Source of the DNA: Lactobacillus sp. LL6 | GTDB lineage: Bacteria; Bacillota; Bacilli; Lactobacillales; Lactobacillaceae | Assembly (NCBI RefSeq): GCF_007570935.1 | Contig: NZ_VLLR01000001.1 | Location: 558,001-622,000 of the forward strand | Length of the DNA stretch: 64,000 nucleotides | Direction: 5' to 3' | Shown: piece by piece, positions 27,595 through 36,180 of the stretch | How positions within the stretch are numbered: the stretch's first letter is position 1 | How the letters are laid out: every line of letters begins with the position of its first letter | Notes under the pieces: model-generated | The model's database searches: none | What the model was told of the DNA's origin: nothing | Seen by the model: only the letters and a program-made list of their open reading frames with translations | Made by a program: the position numbers and the translations under genes

Positions 27595-28350
27595 ATGCGT
27601 ACACCAATTATTGCTGGTAACTGGAAGCTTCACATGAATCCAGAACAAACTGCTGAATTTGTTGAAGCAGTTAAAGGTAAGTTGCCAGACCCAAGTAAAG
27701 TAGAATCAGTTATTGCTGCTCCAGCAGTTGACCTTTACGTTTTAAAGAAGAGTGCAGAAGGTTCAAACTTGCATACTGGTGCAGAAAATGCATACTTTGA
27801 AGTTGAAGGTGCCTACACTGGTGAAACTTCACCTAAGGTTTTAAGTGACATGGGTATTAACTACTGCATTATCGGTCACTCAGAACGTCGTGGTTACTTC
27901 CACGAAACTGATGAAGACATTAACAAGAAGGCTAAGGCTTTATTTGCTAATGGTGTAACTCCAATTATCTGCTGTGGTGAATCACTTGAAACTCGTGAAG
28001 CTAACAAGCAAGATGAATGGGTTGTTGGTCAAATCAAGGCTGCTCTTGAAGGTTTGAGTGCAGAACAAGTTTCAAAGCTTGTTATTGCTTATGAACCAAT
28101 TTGGGCAATCGGTACTGGTAAGACTGCTTCAAGCGACCAAGCTGAAGAAATGTGCAAGACTATCCGTGAAACTATCAAGGACTTGTACAATGAAGAAACT
28201 GCTGAAAATGTTCGTATTCAATACGGTGGTTCAGTAAAGCCTGCTAACGTTAAGGAATTAATGGCTAAGCCTGATATTGATGGTGGCTTAGTTGGTGGTG
28301 CTTCACTTGATCCAGAAAGTTTCTTAGCATTAGTTAACTACCAAGACTAA
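27595..28350 (+). CDS. tpiA: Triosephosphate isomerase
   Basis: 251 residues. Interconverts dihydroxyacetone phosphate and glyceraldehyde-3-phosphate. The catalytic Lys is in GNWKLHM (about 13), His in IIGHSERR (about 96), and Glu in [11 protein letters not shown] (about 168); the phosphate-binding GGSV loop is also present. Highly biased codons. Ends the glycolytic cluster; no enolase or phosphoglycerate mutase gene follows. Confidence 0.98.
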   Translation: MRTPIIAGNWKLHMNPEQTAEFVEAVKGKLPDPSKVESVIAAPAVDLYVLKKSAEGSNLHTGAENAYFEVEGAYTGETSPKVLSDMGINYCIIGHSERRGYFHETDEDINKKAKALFANGVTPIICCGESLETREANKQDEWVVGQIKAALEGLSAEQVSKLVIAYEPIWAIGTGKTASSDQAEEMCKTIRETIKDLYNEETAENVRIQYGGSVKPANVKELMAKPDIDGGLVGGASLDPESFLALVNYQD

Positions 28351-28355
28351 TTATT

Positions 28356-28386
28356 AAAAAACTCTCGCACTTGCGAGAGTTTTTTG
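28356..28386 (+). terminator. Terminator after tpiA
   Basis: 9-bp GC-rich stem ACTCTCGCA / TGCGAGAGT with a 2-base loop, flanked by A6 and T6. Confidence 0.92.
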
Positions 28387-28497
28387 TTTTTCAAAAGCAA
28401 GTTTTTAAGGTGTTATAAAATAACAATTGCTTTCTTAAAAATGGGTGAAAAAGCCCGATATAAATTACTTTTTTATAGCAAAAAATAACTTTAATGC

Positions 28498-28525
28498 TTG
28501 AATTTTTACTTCAATGAAGTATAAT
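28498..28525 (+). promoter_or_regulatory. Promoter of the candidate small RNA, with operator-like palindrome
   Basis: TTGAAT (28498-28503), 16-base spacer, TATAAT (28520-28525). The spacer holds the perfect palindrome ACTTCA-A-TGAAGT (28508-28520), a possible regulator site. Confidence 0.7.
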
Positions 28526-28531
28526 AGCATA

Positions 28532-28687
28532 TGGAGGTTGAAATCAGACGTTGAGGAAGACCTCCAAAATTCAGTCTCTGCCAGTTCCTTATTACTCAAA
28601 AACTATTATGGCAGAATACATCTATATCTATATCACTTTCTTGATGGACAGCTATGGGAAATCTCCCATGGCTGTCTTTCAATTTAT
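28532..28687 (+). ncRNA. Candidate structured small RNA, family not recognised
   Basis: The 330 bases between tpiA and the next CDS hold no convincing gene but do hold a strong promoter and three stems: GGAGGT/ACCTCC (28533-28538 with 28560-28565), TCTGCCA/TGGCAGA (28577-28583 with 28609-28615), and a 13-bp hairpin GACAGCTATGGGA/TCCCATGGCTGTC (28647-28659 with 28664-28676) followed by a broken T tract. About 155 bases long. It could be an independent small RNA or a leader for the acetyltransferase at 28714. It does not look like 6S, SRP RNA, a T-box or a riboswitch I know. Confidence 0.5.
28647..28687 (+). terminator. Hairpin terminator of the candidate small RNA
   Basis: 13-bp stem with one G-U pair and loop AATC; the following TTTCAATTT is a weak T tract, so termination may be partial. 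Confidence 0.6.
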
Positions 28688-28713
28688 GATAAAATTTAGT
28701 TGAGGTGTTATTT

Positions 28714-29283
28714 ATGATTAGAAAAGCTAAAAAATCAGATTTTACATTTATTTATTCCATTTTAAAGCAAATTTTTGAAGAAATGGATATGGAAAGTATT
28801 AAAAAACTTCCAGAAAGTCAATTTTACGATTTAATGCGGTTAGGTTTTATCTCGGAATATTATCGTTATTCTTATACAAGAATTTGGGTTGTAACTGATA
28901 GTAGAGATATTCCTATTGGAATGATTGATATGTATTCTTATGAAGATCAAAAAATAATTGATTTTGCTTTGAAAAAAGAATACGTAAAAGTTGGCTTACC
29001 TCTTGATACAGTAATTTTTGATGATCAAGAAGCATGGCCCGATGAATGGTATATTGATGCTTTGGCCGTGGATCCGGAGCATTGGGGAGAACATGTTGCT
29101 AGTCGCCTAATGGATTTGGCACCTAAGATAGCCAAAGAACGAGGATATAAGTATATTAGTTTAAATGTAGACAAGGAAAACCCCCGTGCACGTAGATTAT
29201 ATGAACACAAGGGGTATAAGAGTATTAAAGAAATGACAATTGGTGATCGTGTATATGATCACATGGTTAAAGAAATTAATTAA
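28714..29283 (+). CDS. GNAT-family N-acetyltransferase
   Basis: 189 residues from ATG 28714, after GAGGTG; a GTG at 28705 overlaps that ribosome site and is less likely. The acetyl-CoA-binding core shows EWYIDALAVDPEHWGEHVASRLM (beta-4, then the pyrophosphate loop in a degenerate form) and the C-terminal NPRARRLYEHKGYK motif. Substrate unknown. Its last 8 bases overlap the end of the convergent LURP-like gene. Preceded by the candidate small RNA hairpin. Confidence 0.88.
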   Translation: MIRKAKKSDFTFIYSILKQIFEEMDMESIKKLPESQFYDLMRLGFISEYYRYSYTRIWVVTDSRDIPIGMIDMYSYEDQKIIDFALKKEYVKVGLPLDTVIFDDQEAWPDEWYIDALAVDPEHWGEHVASRLMDLAPKIAKERGYKYISLNVDKENPRARRLYEHKGYKSIKEMTIGDRVYDHMVKEIN

Positions 29284-29797
29284 TATCTGGAGAAGTTTTT
29301 CTGGAAATCGGCGGGAATGTTGGCAACTTCAATGGTGTTACATGCCACTGAGTAAATAAAATTGAAATTAATAAAATAAATGGAATGTCTTCAGGACGCT
29401 GAATGTCACAAACCAATACCACACCGGAATTACCCATAATTGTTTTGACATTTGCAACATTTTTGACACCTGCTCGAAATGTGTAGGTGCCTTTTTTTAT
29501 ACTTCCAGTGACAAGATAATTTAATCGTGTGACATAAAATAAATTGGTCATAGGAGTATTAAATTTTTTTACTCGAACAAGGGAGTGATTAACAACATCT
29601 ACGATGAATGAGGATATAATACCGCTGCTATCAGCAAAAAGTCTCCCAATTTCAGTATGGTCTGTGCGGCTCAAATAAAGAGTATGATTAGGGTTATCTA
29701 AATTTCCTTTTATGATATATTCAATTTTTCCGCTAGGACCAATAATGGGAATTTGACCATAAGCTTTATTTTGATTTAATTCAAGTAAAAAACGCAT
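29276..29797 (-). CDS. LURP-one-related / tubby-like fold protein
   Basis: 173 residues, no signal peptide. Short beta-strand pairs (RLFADSSGIISSFIVDVV, LNYLVTGSIKKGTYTFRAG) and the overall size resemble LURP-one-related proteins (YxjI-type), which share the tubby fold; the biochemical role in lactobacilli is not known. GGAGGT precedes the ATG. It lies 18 bases behind the HAD phosphatase gene, so the two form a minus-strand pair. Overlaps the acetyltransferase 3' end by 8 bases, leaving no room for a separate terminator. Confidence 0.62.
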   Translation of the reverse strand: MRFLLELNQNKAYGQIPIIGPSGKIEYIIKGNLDNPNHTLYLSRTDHTEIGRLFADSSGIISSFIVDVVNHSLVRVKKFNTPMTNLFYVTRLNYLVTGSIKKGTYTFRAGVKNVANVKTIMGNSGVVLVCDIQRPEDIPFILLISILFTQWHVTPLKLPTFPPISRKTSPDIN

Positions 29798-29815
29798 GGG
29801 GCTTCACCTCCGCTT

Positions 29816-30682
29816 TTAAGCATTATCTTTTATAAATTTGTTTAAAATATACGCAACTCCATTTTCATTGTTAGTTTTTGTTTCAATTTGGGCTAAATGT
29901 TTAATAGCTGGAATTGCATTACCCATAGCAACTCCAATCCCAGCATCGCGAATCATGCTTTCATCATTTAAATTGTCACCTATGGCTGCAACTTCTTCAC
30001 GTTTTATTCCATTGAGTTTAGCGTAATCAAGCAAAGCAATTCCCTTTTGAGCATTAATATTATTAATTTCAATATTTGATGATGAACTTGAAGTAATTAC
30101 TAAATCACCAATAGCTTCAATATCTTTTTTGATATCAACAAAAGCAGCTGGTCCGCGAGAATCAAAGGCTATAATTTTCATAATTTCTTCGGAACTATCT
30201 AAAAGTTCATAAAAATCATCAATCATTGTCATATTCATAATGGACTTATTTGCTGCAGAAATTGCTACTGCTTGTTTAAATGTCATTCCTGGATTTAAAT
30301 CAACCATTAAATGAGCAATGTTCGAAATCCGCGCATTGAGGTCTTCAGAGTAAACATTATTAGTTGTTAGAATTTCAAAATAAAAATTATTTTTATGGAG
30401 TAAATCTATAATTTCTTTGGCTTTGTTTTTTGAAATTGAATGCTTAATTTTCAAATGTCCTTCTTTATCATAAACCAAGGCACCATTTAAATTAATAAAT
30501 CCAGTATGGATATTTGCATCTTTTAATAAAACTTTGGATTCTTTAGGAGCACGACCAGTTGCAACTAAGAATTCAATTCCGTTTTTTTGAGCATTATGGA
30601 TGGCTTCTGCATTTTCTTTTGATACAATCATATTACTGTTAAAAAGCGTCCCGTCTAAATCACAAGCGACTAATTTTATCAT
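29816..30682 (-). CDS. HAD-superfamily phosphatase, Cof type (IIB)
   Basis: 288 residues. HAD motif I DLDGTLFN at the N-terminus, motif II in LVATGRAP, and the C-terminal motif IAAIGDNLNDESMI with the metal-binding Asp residues. Cof-type enzymes dephosphorylate sugar phosphates and related metabolites; substrate cannot be assigned. Start supported by GGGAGGT. First gene of a pair with the LURP-like gene. Confidence 0.92.
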   Translation of the reverse strand: MIKLVACDLDGTLFNSNMIVSKENAEAIHNAQKNGIEFLVATGRAPKESKVLLKDANIHTGFINLNGALVYDKEGHLKIKHSISKNKAKEIIDLLHKNNFYFEILTTNNVYSEDLNARISNIAHLMVDLNPGMTFKQAVAISAANKSIMNMTMIDDFYELLDSSEEIMKIIAFDSRGPAAFVDIKKDIEAIGDLVITSSSSSNIEINNINAQKGIALLDYAKLNGIKREEVAAIGDNLNDESMIRDAGIGVAMGNAIPAIKHLAQIETKTNNENGVAYILNKFIKDNA

Positions 30683-30751
30683 AAAATACCTCCCAATAAT
30701 TCTTAAATCAATGATACCATAGATACAGAATAGAAAAGAGGTCGGTATTAG

Positions 30752-31447
30752 GTGAAAAAATTAATTGGCAATGATTGGGATAAAATATTGAGTCCAGTCT
30801 TTGAAAGTGAAGAATATCGTAATTTGCATAACTTCTTAAAAGAAGAATATTCAACGAAGCAAATTTTCCCTGATATGTATCATATTTTTACAGCATTTAA
30901 ATTAACACCTTTTTCTAAAACGAAGGTTGTAATATTAGGACAAGATCCATATCATAATCCAGGACAAGCAAATGGAATGAGCTTTTCGGTAATGCCTGGA
31001 ATAACTTTACCTCCATCATTAAGAAATATCTATAAAGAGCTCTATGATGATGTAGGAGCTAGACCTGTTAACCATGGTTATTTAAAAAAATGGGCTGATC
31101 AAGGTGTGTTACTCTTAAATGCAGTTTTAACAGTTCCTTATGGCCATGCAAACGGTCATCAAGGTAAAGGCTGGGAAGCAATTAGTGATGCAGCAATCAA
31201 GGCATTAAGCAATAGAGGGCATGTAGTTTTTATTCTTTGGGGTAAATTTGCTCAAAATAAAATCCCTTTGATTGATGAAAGTAAAAATTTTATCATTAAG
31301 TCATCGCACCCAAGCCCATTTTCAGCTGATAGAGGATTCTTTGGCTCTCGTCCATTTTCACGTTGTAATAAAGCACTTGAAAATTGGGGGAAAAATCCAA
31401 TAGACTGGCAATTACCAGAAACAGTAACTAATAAAGATTTAGCATAA
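30752..31447 (+). CDS. ung: Uracil-DNA glycosylase, family 1
   Basis: 231 residues from a GTG. Removes uracil from DNA as the first step of base excision repair. Water-activating motif [13 protein letters not shown] (about 68-80) and DNA-intercalating HPSPFS loop near 190 are both intact. Followed 14 bases later by pta; probably an ung-pta-tsaE operon. Ribosome site is moderate (AAGAGG). Confidence 0.97.
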   Translation: MKKLIGNDWDKILSPVFESEEYRNLHNFLKEEYSTKQIFPDMYHIFTAFKLTPFSKTKVVILGQDPYHNPGQANGMSFSVMPGITLPPSLRNIYKELYDDVGARPVNHGYLKKWADQGVLLLNAVLTVPYGHANGHQGKGWEAISDAAIKALSNRGHVVFILWGKFAQNKIPLIDESKNFIIKSSHPSPFSADRGFFGSRPFSRCNKALENWGKNPIDWQLPETVTNKDLA

Positions 31448-31461
31448 AGAAAGGATCACAA

Positions 31462-32448
31462 ATGAGTGTATTTGAATTATTTAAGGAACAAGTAAAAAAA
31501 GCTAAAGTAAAACCAAGATTGGTTTTTCCAGAAGGAGAAGATATTAGAATCTTAGACGCAGCAACTCGCTTAGAAGCTGAAGGTTTAGTAGAGATTATTT
31601 TACTTGGAAATAAAGAAAAAATTCACGAAATTGCAAAAGAAAATGGTTTTAAATTAACTGATATTAAAATTATTGATCCAGAAACTTATCCAGATTTTGA
31701 AGAAATGTGTGAAAAGTTCGTAGAAATTCGTCACGGTAAAAATACTTTAGACGAAGCAAAGAAAATGCTTAAAACCACGACTTACTTTGGCACGATGCTT
31801 GTTAAGATGGAAATAGCAGATGGAATGGTATCAGGAGCAGCTCATTCAACGGCTGATACTGTTAGACCTGCTTTACAAATTGTGAAAACAGCTAAGGGGA
31901 TGCACCGAGTAAGTGGAGTAATGATTATGGAACGTGAAGATGAACGTTACATTTTTTCAGACTGTGCTATGAATATTGATCCTGATAGTGATACTTTAGC
32001 AGAAATTGGTTATCAGGCAGCTAAAGTAGCTAAGATGGCAGAATTAGATCCTAAAGTTGCTTTTTTAAGTTTTTCTACTAAGGGTTCAGCTTCAGGAGAT
32101 ATGGTTACTAAAGTTCAAGAAGCAACTAGAAAGTTTCAAGATTCTCACTCTGACATTCCAGCAGATGGAGAGTTACAGTTTGATGCGGCATTTGTGCCAA
32201 GTGTTGCTAAAAGTAAGGCTCCTAATTCTAAAGTTGCTGGACATGCGAATGTATTCATTTTTCCAGAGCTTCAATCAGGAAATATTGGGTATAAGATCGC
32301 CCAACGACTTGGAAACTTCAGTGCAGTAGGTCCAGTACTTGAGGGATTAGCTGCTCCAATTAATGATTTATCACGTGGAGCAAGCAGTGAAGATGTTTAT
32401 TTAATGGGTATTTTGACAGCTGCTCAAGTACTTGCAAAGGATGAATAA
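31462..32448 (+). CDS. pta: Phosphate acetyltransferase
   Basis: 328 residues, the short single-domain form. Interconverts acetyl-CoA and acetyl phosphate, linked with acetate kinase. Typical features: RLVFPEGEDIRIL start, DGMVSGAAHSTADTVRPALQ in the middle and GPVLEGLAAPINDLSRG near the C-terminus. AAAGGA precedes the ATG. tsaE starts 1 base after the stop. Confidence 0.97.
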   Translation: MSVFELFKEQVKKAKVKPRLVFPEGEDIRILDAATRLEAEGLVEIILLGNKEKIHEIAKENGFKLTDIKIIDPETYPDFEEMCEKFVEIRHGKNTLDEAKKMLKTTTYFGTMLVKMEIADGMVSGAAHSTADTVRPALQIVKTAKGMHRVSGVMIMEREDERYIFSDCAMNIDPDSDTLAEIGYQAAKVAKMAELDPKVAFLSFSTKGSASGDMVTKVQEATRKFQDSHSDIPADGELQFDAAFVPSVAKSKAPNSKVAGHANVFIFPELQSGNIGYKIAQRLGNFSAVGPVLEGLAAPINDLSRGASSEDVYLMGILTAAQVLAKDE

Positions 32449-32449
32449 G

Positions 32450-32926
32450 ATGAAATTGGAAATTAATTCTGCACAAGAAATGCAAAAATTAGGCAGTAGT
32501 TTAGCAAAAACTGCTAAGCCTCATGATTTGCTTTTGCTTAATGGAGATTTAGGTGCTGGAAAAACTACAATGACTCAAGGTTTGGGACGTGAGTTAGGGA
32601 TTAGGCGTCCTGTTAAAAGTCCTACTTTTACAATTGTCAGAGAATATCGTGAAGGAAAGATGCCACTTTTTCATATGGATTTTTATCGCTTGGAAAATGA
32701 TGACTTGTCTTCAATTGATTTAAATAGTTATTTAGCTGAACCTGGATTAGTTGTTATTGAATGGCCACAATTGATTATGCACGATTTACCTGATGATTAT
32801 TTGCAACTTGTGATTACTCGTGTGGATGATAGTTGGAATTCTACAAAGCGTGAAGTAGAATTTAATGTAAAAGGTAAAAGAAGTGAAGAATGGCTTCAAG
32901 ATACACTAAAGGAATTTCATAATTAA
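32450..32926 (+). CDS. tsaE: tRNA threonylcarbamoyladenosine biosynthesis ATPase
   Basis: 158 residues from ATG 32450, spaced from AAGGAT inside the pta end; upstream in-frame TTG and ATG overlap pta and are less likely. P-loop GDLGAGKTTMTQGLG at about 39-53, then switch-like SPTFTIVREY and the HMDFYRLE motif. TsaE hydrolyses ATP in the TsaBDE complex that makes t6A37 in ANN-decoding tRNAs. Essential in most bacteria. Confidence 0.95.
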   Translation: MKLEINSAQEMQKLGSSLAKTAKPHDLLLLNGDLGAGKTTMTQGLGRELGIRRPVKSPTFTIVREYREGKMPLFHMDFYRLENDDLSSIDLNSYLAEPGLVVIEWPQLIMHDLPDDYLQLVITRVDDSWNSTKREVEFNVKGKRSEEWLQDTLKEFHN

Positions 32927-32973
32927 TAAGTGTAATCTTTTCCTCTTAGGCATAGATTGGATTACAATAGTGA

Positions 32974-32987
32974 TGTAAACGGTTTAT
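32974..32987. promoter_or_regulatory. cre-like site in the dps leader
   Basis: TGTAAACGGTTTAT matches the CcpA consensus TGWAANCGNTNWCA at 12 of 14 positions. It lies between a possible -10 (TACAAT 32963-32968) and the dps start. Confidence 0.4.
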
Positions 32988-33003
32988 AAATAGGAGGTTA
33001 TTT

Positions 33004-33471
33004 ATGAAGTATCCAAAAACTGAAGAAATTTTGAATCAACTTGTTGCAGACTTAACTCAAGCTCACATGGTTGTTCACCAACACCATTGGTATATGTTGG
33101 GACATCGTTTTATTAAGATTCACTTTTATTTGGACCATGTGATGGAAGAATTAGCCAATCAGCAAGACACAGTTGCAGAAAGATTGATTGAAATCAATGG
33201 TAGTCCAATTTCTACTTATGAAGAAGTTTTGGGATTAACTAAGATTCCAGATCAAGCAGGTAGTTGGGATATGCCAATGGATGAAAGAATTCAATTGATT
33301 TTAAACGCATATAAGCAACTTCGTGATGATTATGAAAAGGGAATCAAAATTAGTGCCGATGAAGGCGATGACTCAACTAATGATATGTTGATTGAATTCC
33401 ATACTGCTATTGAAAAGCGGATTTGGATTTTAGCAGCAGAAATTGGTCAACGTCCTGGCGAAGGCGAATAA
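33004..33471 (+). CDS. dps: Dps family ferritin-like DNA-protection protein
   Basis: 155 residues, one four-helix ferritin-like domain. The first helix carries the HQHHWYMLGHRF cluster and the next segment IHFYLDHVMEELANQQD carries the inter-subunit ferroxidase ligands (His/Asp/Glu). Forms a 12-mer that oxidises iron with peroxide and shields DNA. Strong AGGAGG site. Single gene, ended by a bidirectional terminator. A PerR gene is in this window and dps is a common PerR target, but I see no clear Per box here. An inverted repeat TGTAATC/GATTACA sits upstream. Confidence 0.93.
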   Translation: MKYPKTEEILNQLVADLTQAHMVVHQHHWYMLGHRFIKIHFYLDHVMEELANQQDTVAERLIEINGSPISTYEEVLGLTKIPDQAGSWDMPMDERIQLILNAYKQLRDDYEKGIKISADEGDDSTNDMLIEFHTAIEKRIWILAAEIGQRPGEGE

Positions 33472-33485
33472 AATAAATTGATTAT

Positions 33486-33524
33486 AAAAAATGATTCGAT
33501 ACTTATGTACCGAATCATTTTTTA
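33486..33524. terminator. Bidirectional terminator between dps and the exonuclease gene
   Basis: 12-bp stem ATGATTCGATAC / GTACCGAATCAT with one mismatch, loop TTAT, and A/T-run flanks. Confidence 0.88.
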
Positions 33525-34055
33525 TAATTGATAAATTAAATTTTTAATAGCTTCATTTCCAAATTTTTGGTTCTGCTTAATTAATATTCCAGCACATGCT
33601 TCGCTATCGCTTAATGCATTATGATGATGCCAGAGTTTAACACCAAGGGCATTTGAAACAGTATCCAATTTATGATTAGTTAAATTGGGTTCAAAAGTTT
33701 TACTAGTTTTCAAGGTATCTATAACTAGGTAATGGGGTTCGTCAATTCCATAACGCGCTAATGACTTCTTCATTACATTTGTATCAAAGCGAGCATTATG
33801 CGCTGCTACTAACATTCCTGGCTGATATAAGTCTTTGATTTTTGACCAGACTTCTGCCATTGTAGGGGCATCTTTAACATCATCAGCAGTAATATCATGA
33901 ATTTTAATATTACGTGCATCAAATGGCATTTGAGGATTAATTACCGTGTAAAAACGATCAACAATCTTATTATCTCTAACCATTACTAAAGCGAGTGAAC
34001 AAGCACTTTCAGGGTAACGATTCGCAGTTTCAAAATCCATTGCAATAAAATTCAT
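33522..34055 (-). CDS. DnaQ-like 3'-5' exonuclease
   Basis: 177 residues from the ATG at 34055 (AGGAG before it); ten more in-frame codons upstream do not fit the family. DEDDh exonuclease motifs: I in AMDFETA, II in AHNARFDTNVM, III in HNALSDSEA with the His-Asp pair. Small stand-alone homologue of the polymerase III epsilon exonuclease fold; the exact nucleic acid substrate is unknown. Divergent from murB. Confidence 0.9.
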   Translation of the reverse strand: MNFIAMDFETANRYPESACSLALVMVRDNKIVDRFYTVINPQMPFDARNIKIHDITADDVKDAPTMAEVWSKIKDLYQPGMLVAAHNARFDTNVMKKSLARYGIDEPHYLVIDTLKTSKTFEPNLTNHKLDTVSNALGVKLWHHHNALSDSEACAGILIKQNQKFGNEAIKNLIYQL

Positions 34056-34131
34056 AAAAATCTCCTCTAAAGAAGATTTTAGCATAATTAATGAGGTAAA
34101 ATATATAGGAAGAATGAGGGAGGGTCTATTT

Positions 34132-35034
34132 TTGAAATTACTTGATTTAAAAAAAGACGGAATTGATATTCAAGAACAAATTCCGCTTAGCAAATATACA
34201 TTTACTAAGACTGGTGGACCAGCTGAATTTTTAGCTTTTCCTACAAATATTGATGAATTAAAGAAACTACTTAAAGTTGCTAAAGAAAACAAAATTCCAT
34301 TAACGGTGATTGGAAATGCATCAAATTTAATTATTCGTGATGGTGGAATTGATGGTTTAGTAATTATTTTAACCAAAATGAATAAAATTATGGTTAATGG
34401 CGAAGAAGTTGTGGCTGAAGCTGGTGCAAAAATCATTGATACTGCTTTTACTGCAGCACGTGCAGGTTTGAGCGGAATGGAATTTGCGGCAGGAATTCCA
34501 GGTAGCATTGGAGGCGGCGTTTTCATGAATGCTGGTGCCTATGGCGGTGAAATGCGCGAAGTAGTTGAAAAAGTTGAAGTCATTACTCCAAATGGAGAGA
34601 TGAAGTCATATTCAAATGAAGAAATGCAATTTTCTTACCGTCATTCCTTAATTCAAGAAAATGATGAAATTGTTTTGCAAGCTACTTTTAAATTAAAACC
34701 AGGTAAAAAGAGTAAAATCTTAGATGAAATGGAATATTTGAATGCTTTGCGTCGTTATAAACAACCTTTAGAATATCCATCTTGCGGCAGTGTGTTTAAG
34801 CGTCCTAAAGGTCACTTTGTAGGACCAATGATTATTGAAGCAGGTCTTCAAGGAAAACAAATCGGTGGAGCACAGGATTCAACTAAACATGCTGGCTTTA
34901 TCGTTAATAAAGGTGGCGCCACTGCAACTGATTATCTTGATTTAATCCATTTGATTCAAAAAACAATTAAAGAAAAGTTTGACATAGATTTGCATACAGA
35001 AGTAAGAATTATCGGTAATAATAAAGAAAATTAA
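34132..35034 (+). CDS. murB: UDP-N-acetylenolpyruvoylglucosamine reductase
   Basis: 300 residues from TTG 34132, 8 bases after GAGGGAGG; the ATG at 34114 lies upstream of that ribosome site and adds six odd residues. FAD domain motifs KTGGPAEF, GNASNLI and GIPGSIGG are present, and the catalytic Ser lies in PSCGSVFKRP. Reduces the enolpyruvyl group to make UDP-MurNAc for peptidoglycan. Followed by a terminator, so potABCD is a separate unit. Confidence 0.96.
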   Translation: MKLLDLKKDGIDIQEQIPLSKYTFTKTGGPAEFLAFPTNIDELKKLLKVAKENKIPLTVIGNASNLIIRDGGIDGLVIILTKMNKIMVNGEEVVAEAGAKIIDTAFTAARAGLSGMEFAAGIPGSIGGGVFMNAGAYGGEMREVVEKVEVITPNGEMKSYSNEEMQFSYRHSLIQENDEIVLQATFKLKPGKKSKILDEMEYLNALRRYKQPLEYPSCGSVFKRPKGHFVGPMIIEAGLQGKQIGGAQDSTKHAGFIVNKGGATATDYLDLIHLIQKTIKEKFDIDLHTEVRIIGNNKEN

Positions 35035-35039
35035 TGACA

Positions 35040-35072
35040 AGCTACAGGCTATTTAGGCTTGTAGCTATTTTT
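35040..35072 (+). terminator. Terminator after murB
   Basis: Stem AGCTACAGGC / GGCTTGTAGCT (G-U pairs) then ATTTTTA. Confidence 0.75.
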
Positions 35073-35088
35073 ATGTATGGAGAAAAAA

Positions 35089-36180
35089 ATGGCACTTATT
35101 GAATTGAAAAATATAAATAAGCGTTATGATGATGGGTTTATAGCGTTAAAAAATATTAATTTAAAAATTGAATCTGGAAAATTTTATTCGCTCTTAGGAC
35201 CAAGTGGTTCAGGAAAATCTACTATTTTACGGATAATAGCTGGTTTTAGTCAGCCAACTGAAGGAGAAGTTTTATTAGATGGGAAAAATATCACAGATAT
35301 GGATCCTGCAAAAAGGCCTGTAAATACAGTGTTTCAAAATTATGCGTTATTTCCGCATTTAAATGTTTTTGAAAATGTGGCTTTTGGATTAAAGATAAAA
35401 AAAGAAGCCATGAATAAAATTAAACCGGCAGTTAAAGCAGCTTTAAAAATGGTACGTCTTGATGGCTATGCCAATCGTGAAATTTCAGAACTATCAGGTG
35501 GTCAGCAGCAACGTGTTGCCATTGCAAGAGCAATTGTTAATGAACCCAAGGTTTTACTTTTAGATGAATCTTTATCTGCATTGGATAAACGATTAAGAAA
35601 AGAAATGCAATTTGAATTGCGTGCTATGCAAAAAAAGTTAGGGATTACTTTTATTTTTGTTACTCATGATCAAGAAGAAGCTCTTTCAATGAGTGATGAA
35701 ATTTTTGTGCTAAATGATGGAAAAATTCAGCAGAGTGGTACACCCGTAGATATTTATGATGAACCAATTAATGATTTTGTAGCTCGTTTTATTGGTGATT
35801 CTAATATTTTACCAGGACGAATGATTAAAGATTATGAAGTAGAATTTGCTGGTAAAAAGTTTGAATGTGCTGATGCTGGTATCAAAGCGAATGAAAAAGT
35901 AGAAGTAGTAATTCGACCAGAGGATCTTGATATTACTACTCCAGAAAAAGGCAAGCTTGTTGTTACTTCACTTAGCCAATTATTTTTAGGAGATCATTTT
36001 GAAATTAAAGCGGTTGATATGGATGAGAATGAATGGCTTATCCAATCTACTAATGGTGTGAAAATAGGTAAAAGAATTGGACTTTATTTTGATCCAGAAG
36101 ATATTCATGTTATGAGGATGCATGAAAGTCAAGCCGAGTTTGATGCAAGACTAGAAAGTTATGAGGGAGGAGAAAATTAG
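35089..36180 (+). CDS. potA: Spermidine/putrescine ABC transporter ATP-binding protein
   Basis: 363 residues from ATG 35089, 7 bases after GGAG; an upstream ATG at 35077 overlaps that ribosome site. ABC domain: Walker [10 protein letters not shown] (about 36-44), signature LSGGQQQR, Walker [12 protein letters not shown], and a C-terminal TOBE/OB segment (about 240-360). Powers polyamine uptake with PotBC and PotD. potB starts on the last base of its stop codon. Confidence 0.95.
   Translation: MALIELKNINKRYDDGFIALKNINLKIESGKFYSLLGPSGSGKSTILRIIAGFSQPTEGEVLLDGKNITDMDPAKRPVNTVFQNYALFPHLNVFENVAFGLKIKKEAMNKIKPAVKAALKMVRLDGYANREISELSGGQQQRVAIARAIVNEPKVLLLDESLSALDKRLRKEMQFELRAMQKKLGITFIFVTHDQEEALSMSDEIFVLNDGKIQQSGTPVDIYDEPINDFVARFIGDSNILPGRMIKDYEVEFAGKKFECADAGIKANEKVEVVIRPEDLDITTPEKGKLVVTSLSQLFLGDHFEIKAVDMDENEWLIQSTNGVKIGKRIGLYFDPEDIHVMRMHESQAEFDARLESYEGGEN

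Noticed and set aside
28514-28699. 61-codon ORF between tpiA and the acetyltransferase
   Set aside because: It starts on top of the predicted -10, has no ribosome site, and crosses the RNA stems and terminator-like hairpin; the RNA reading explains the region better.
34170-34526. 118-residue minus-strand ORF inside murB
   Set aside because: No ribosome site and fully within a conserved gene on the other strand.
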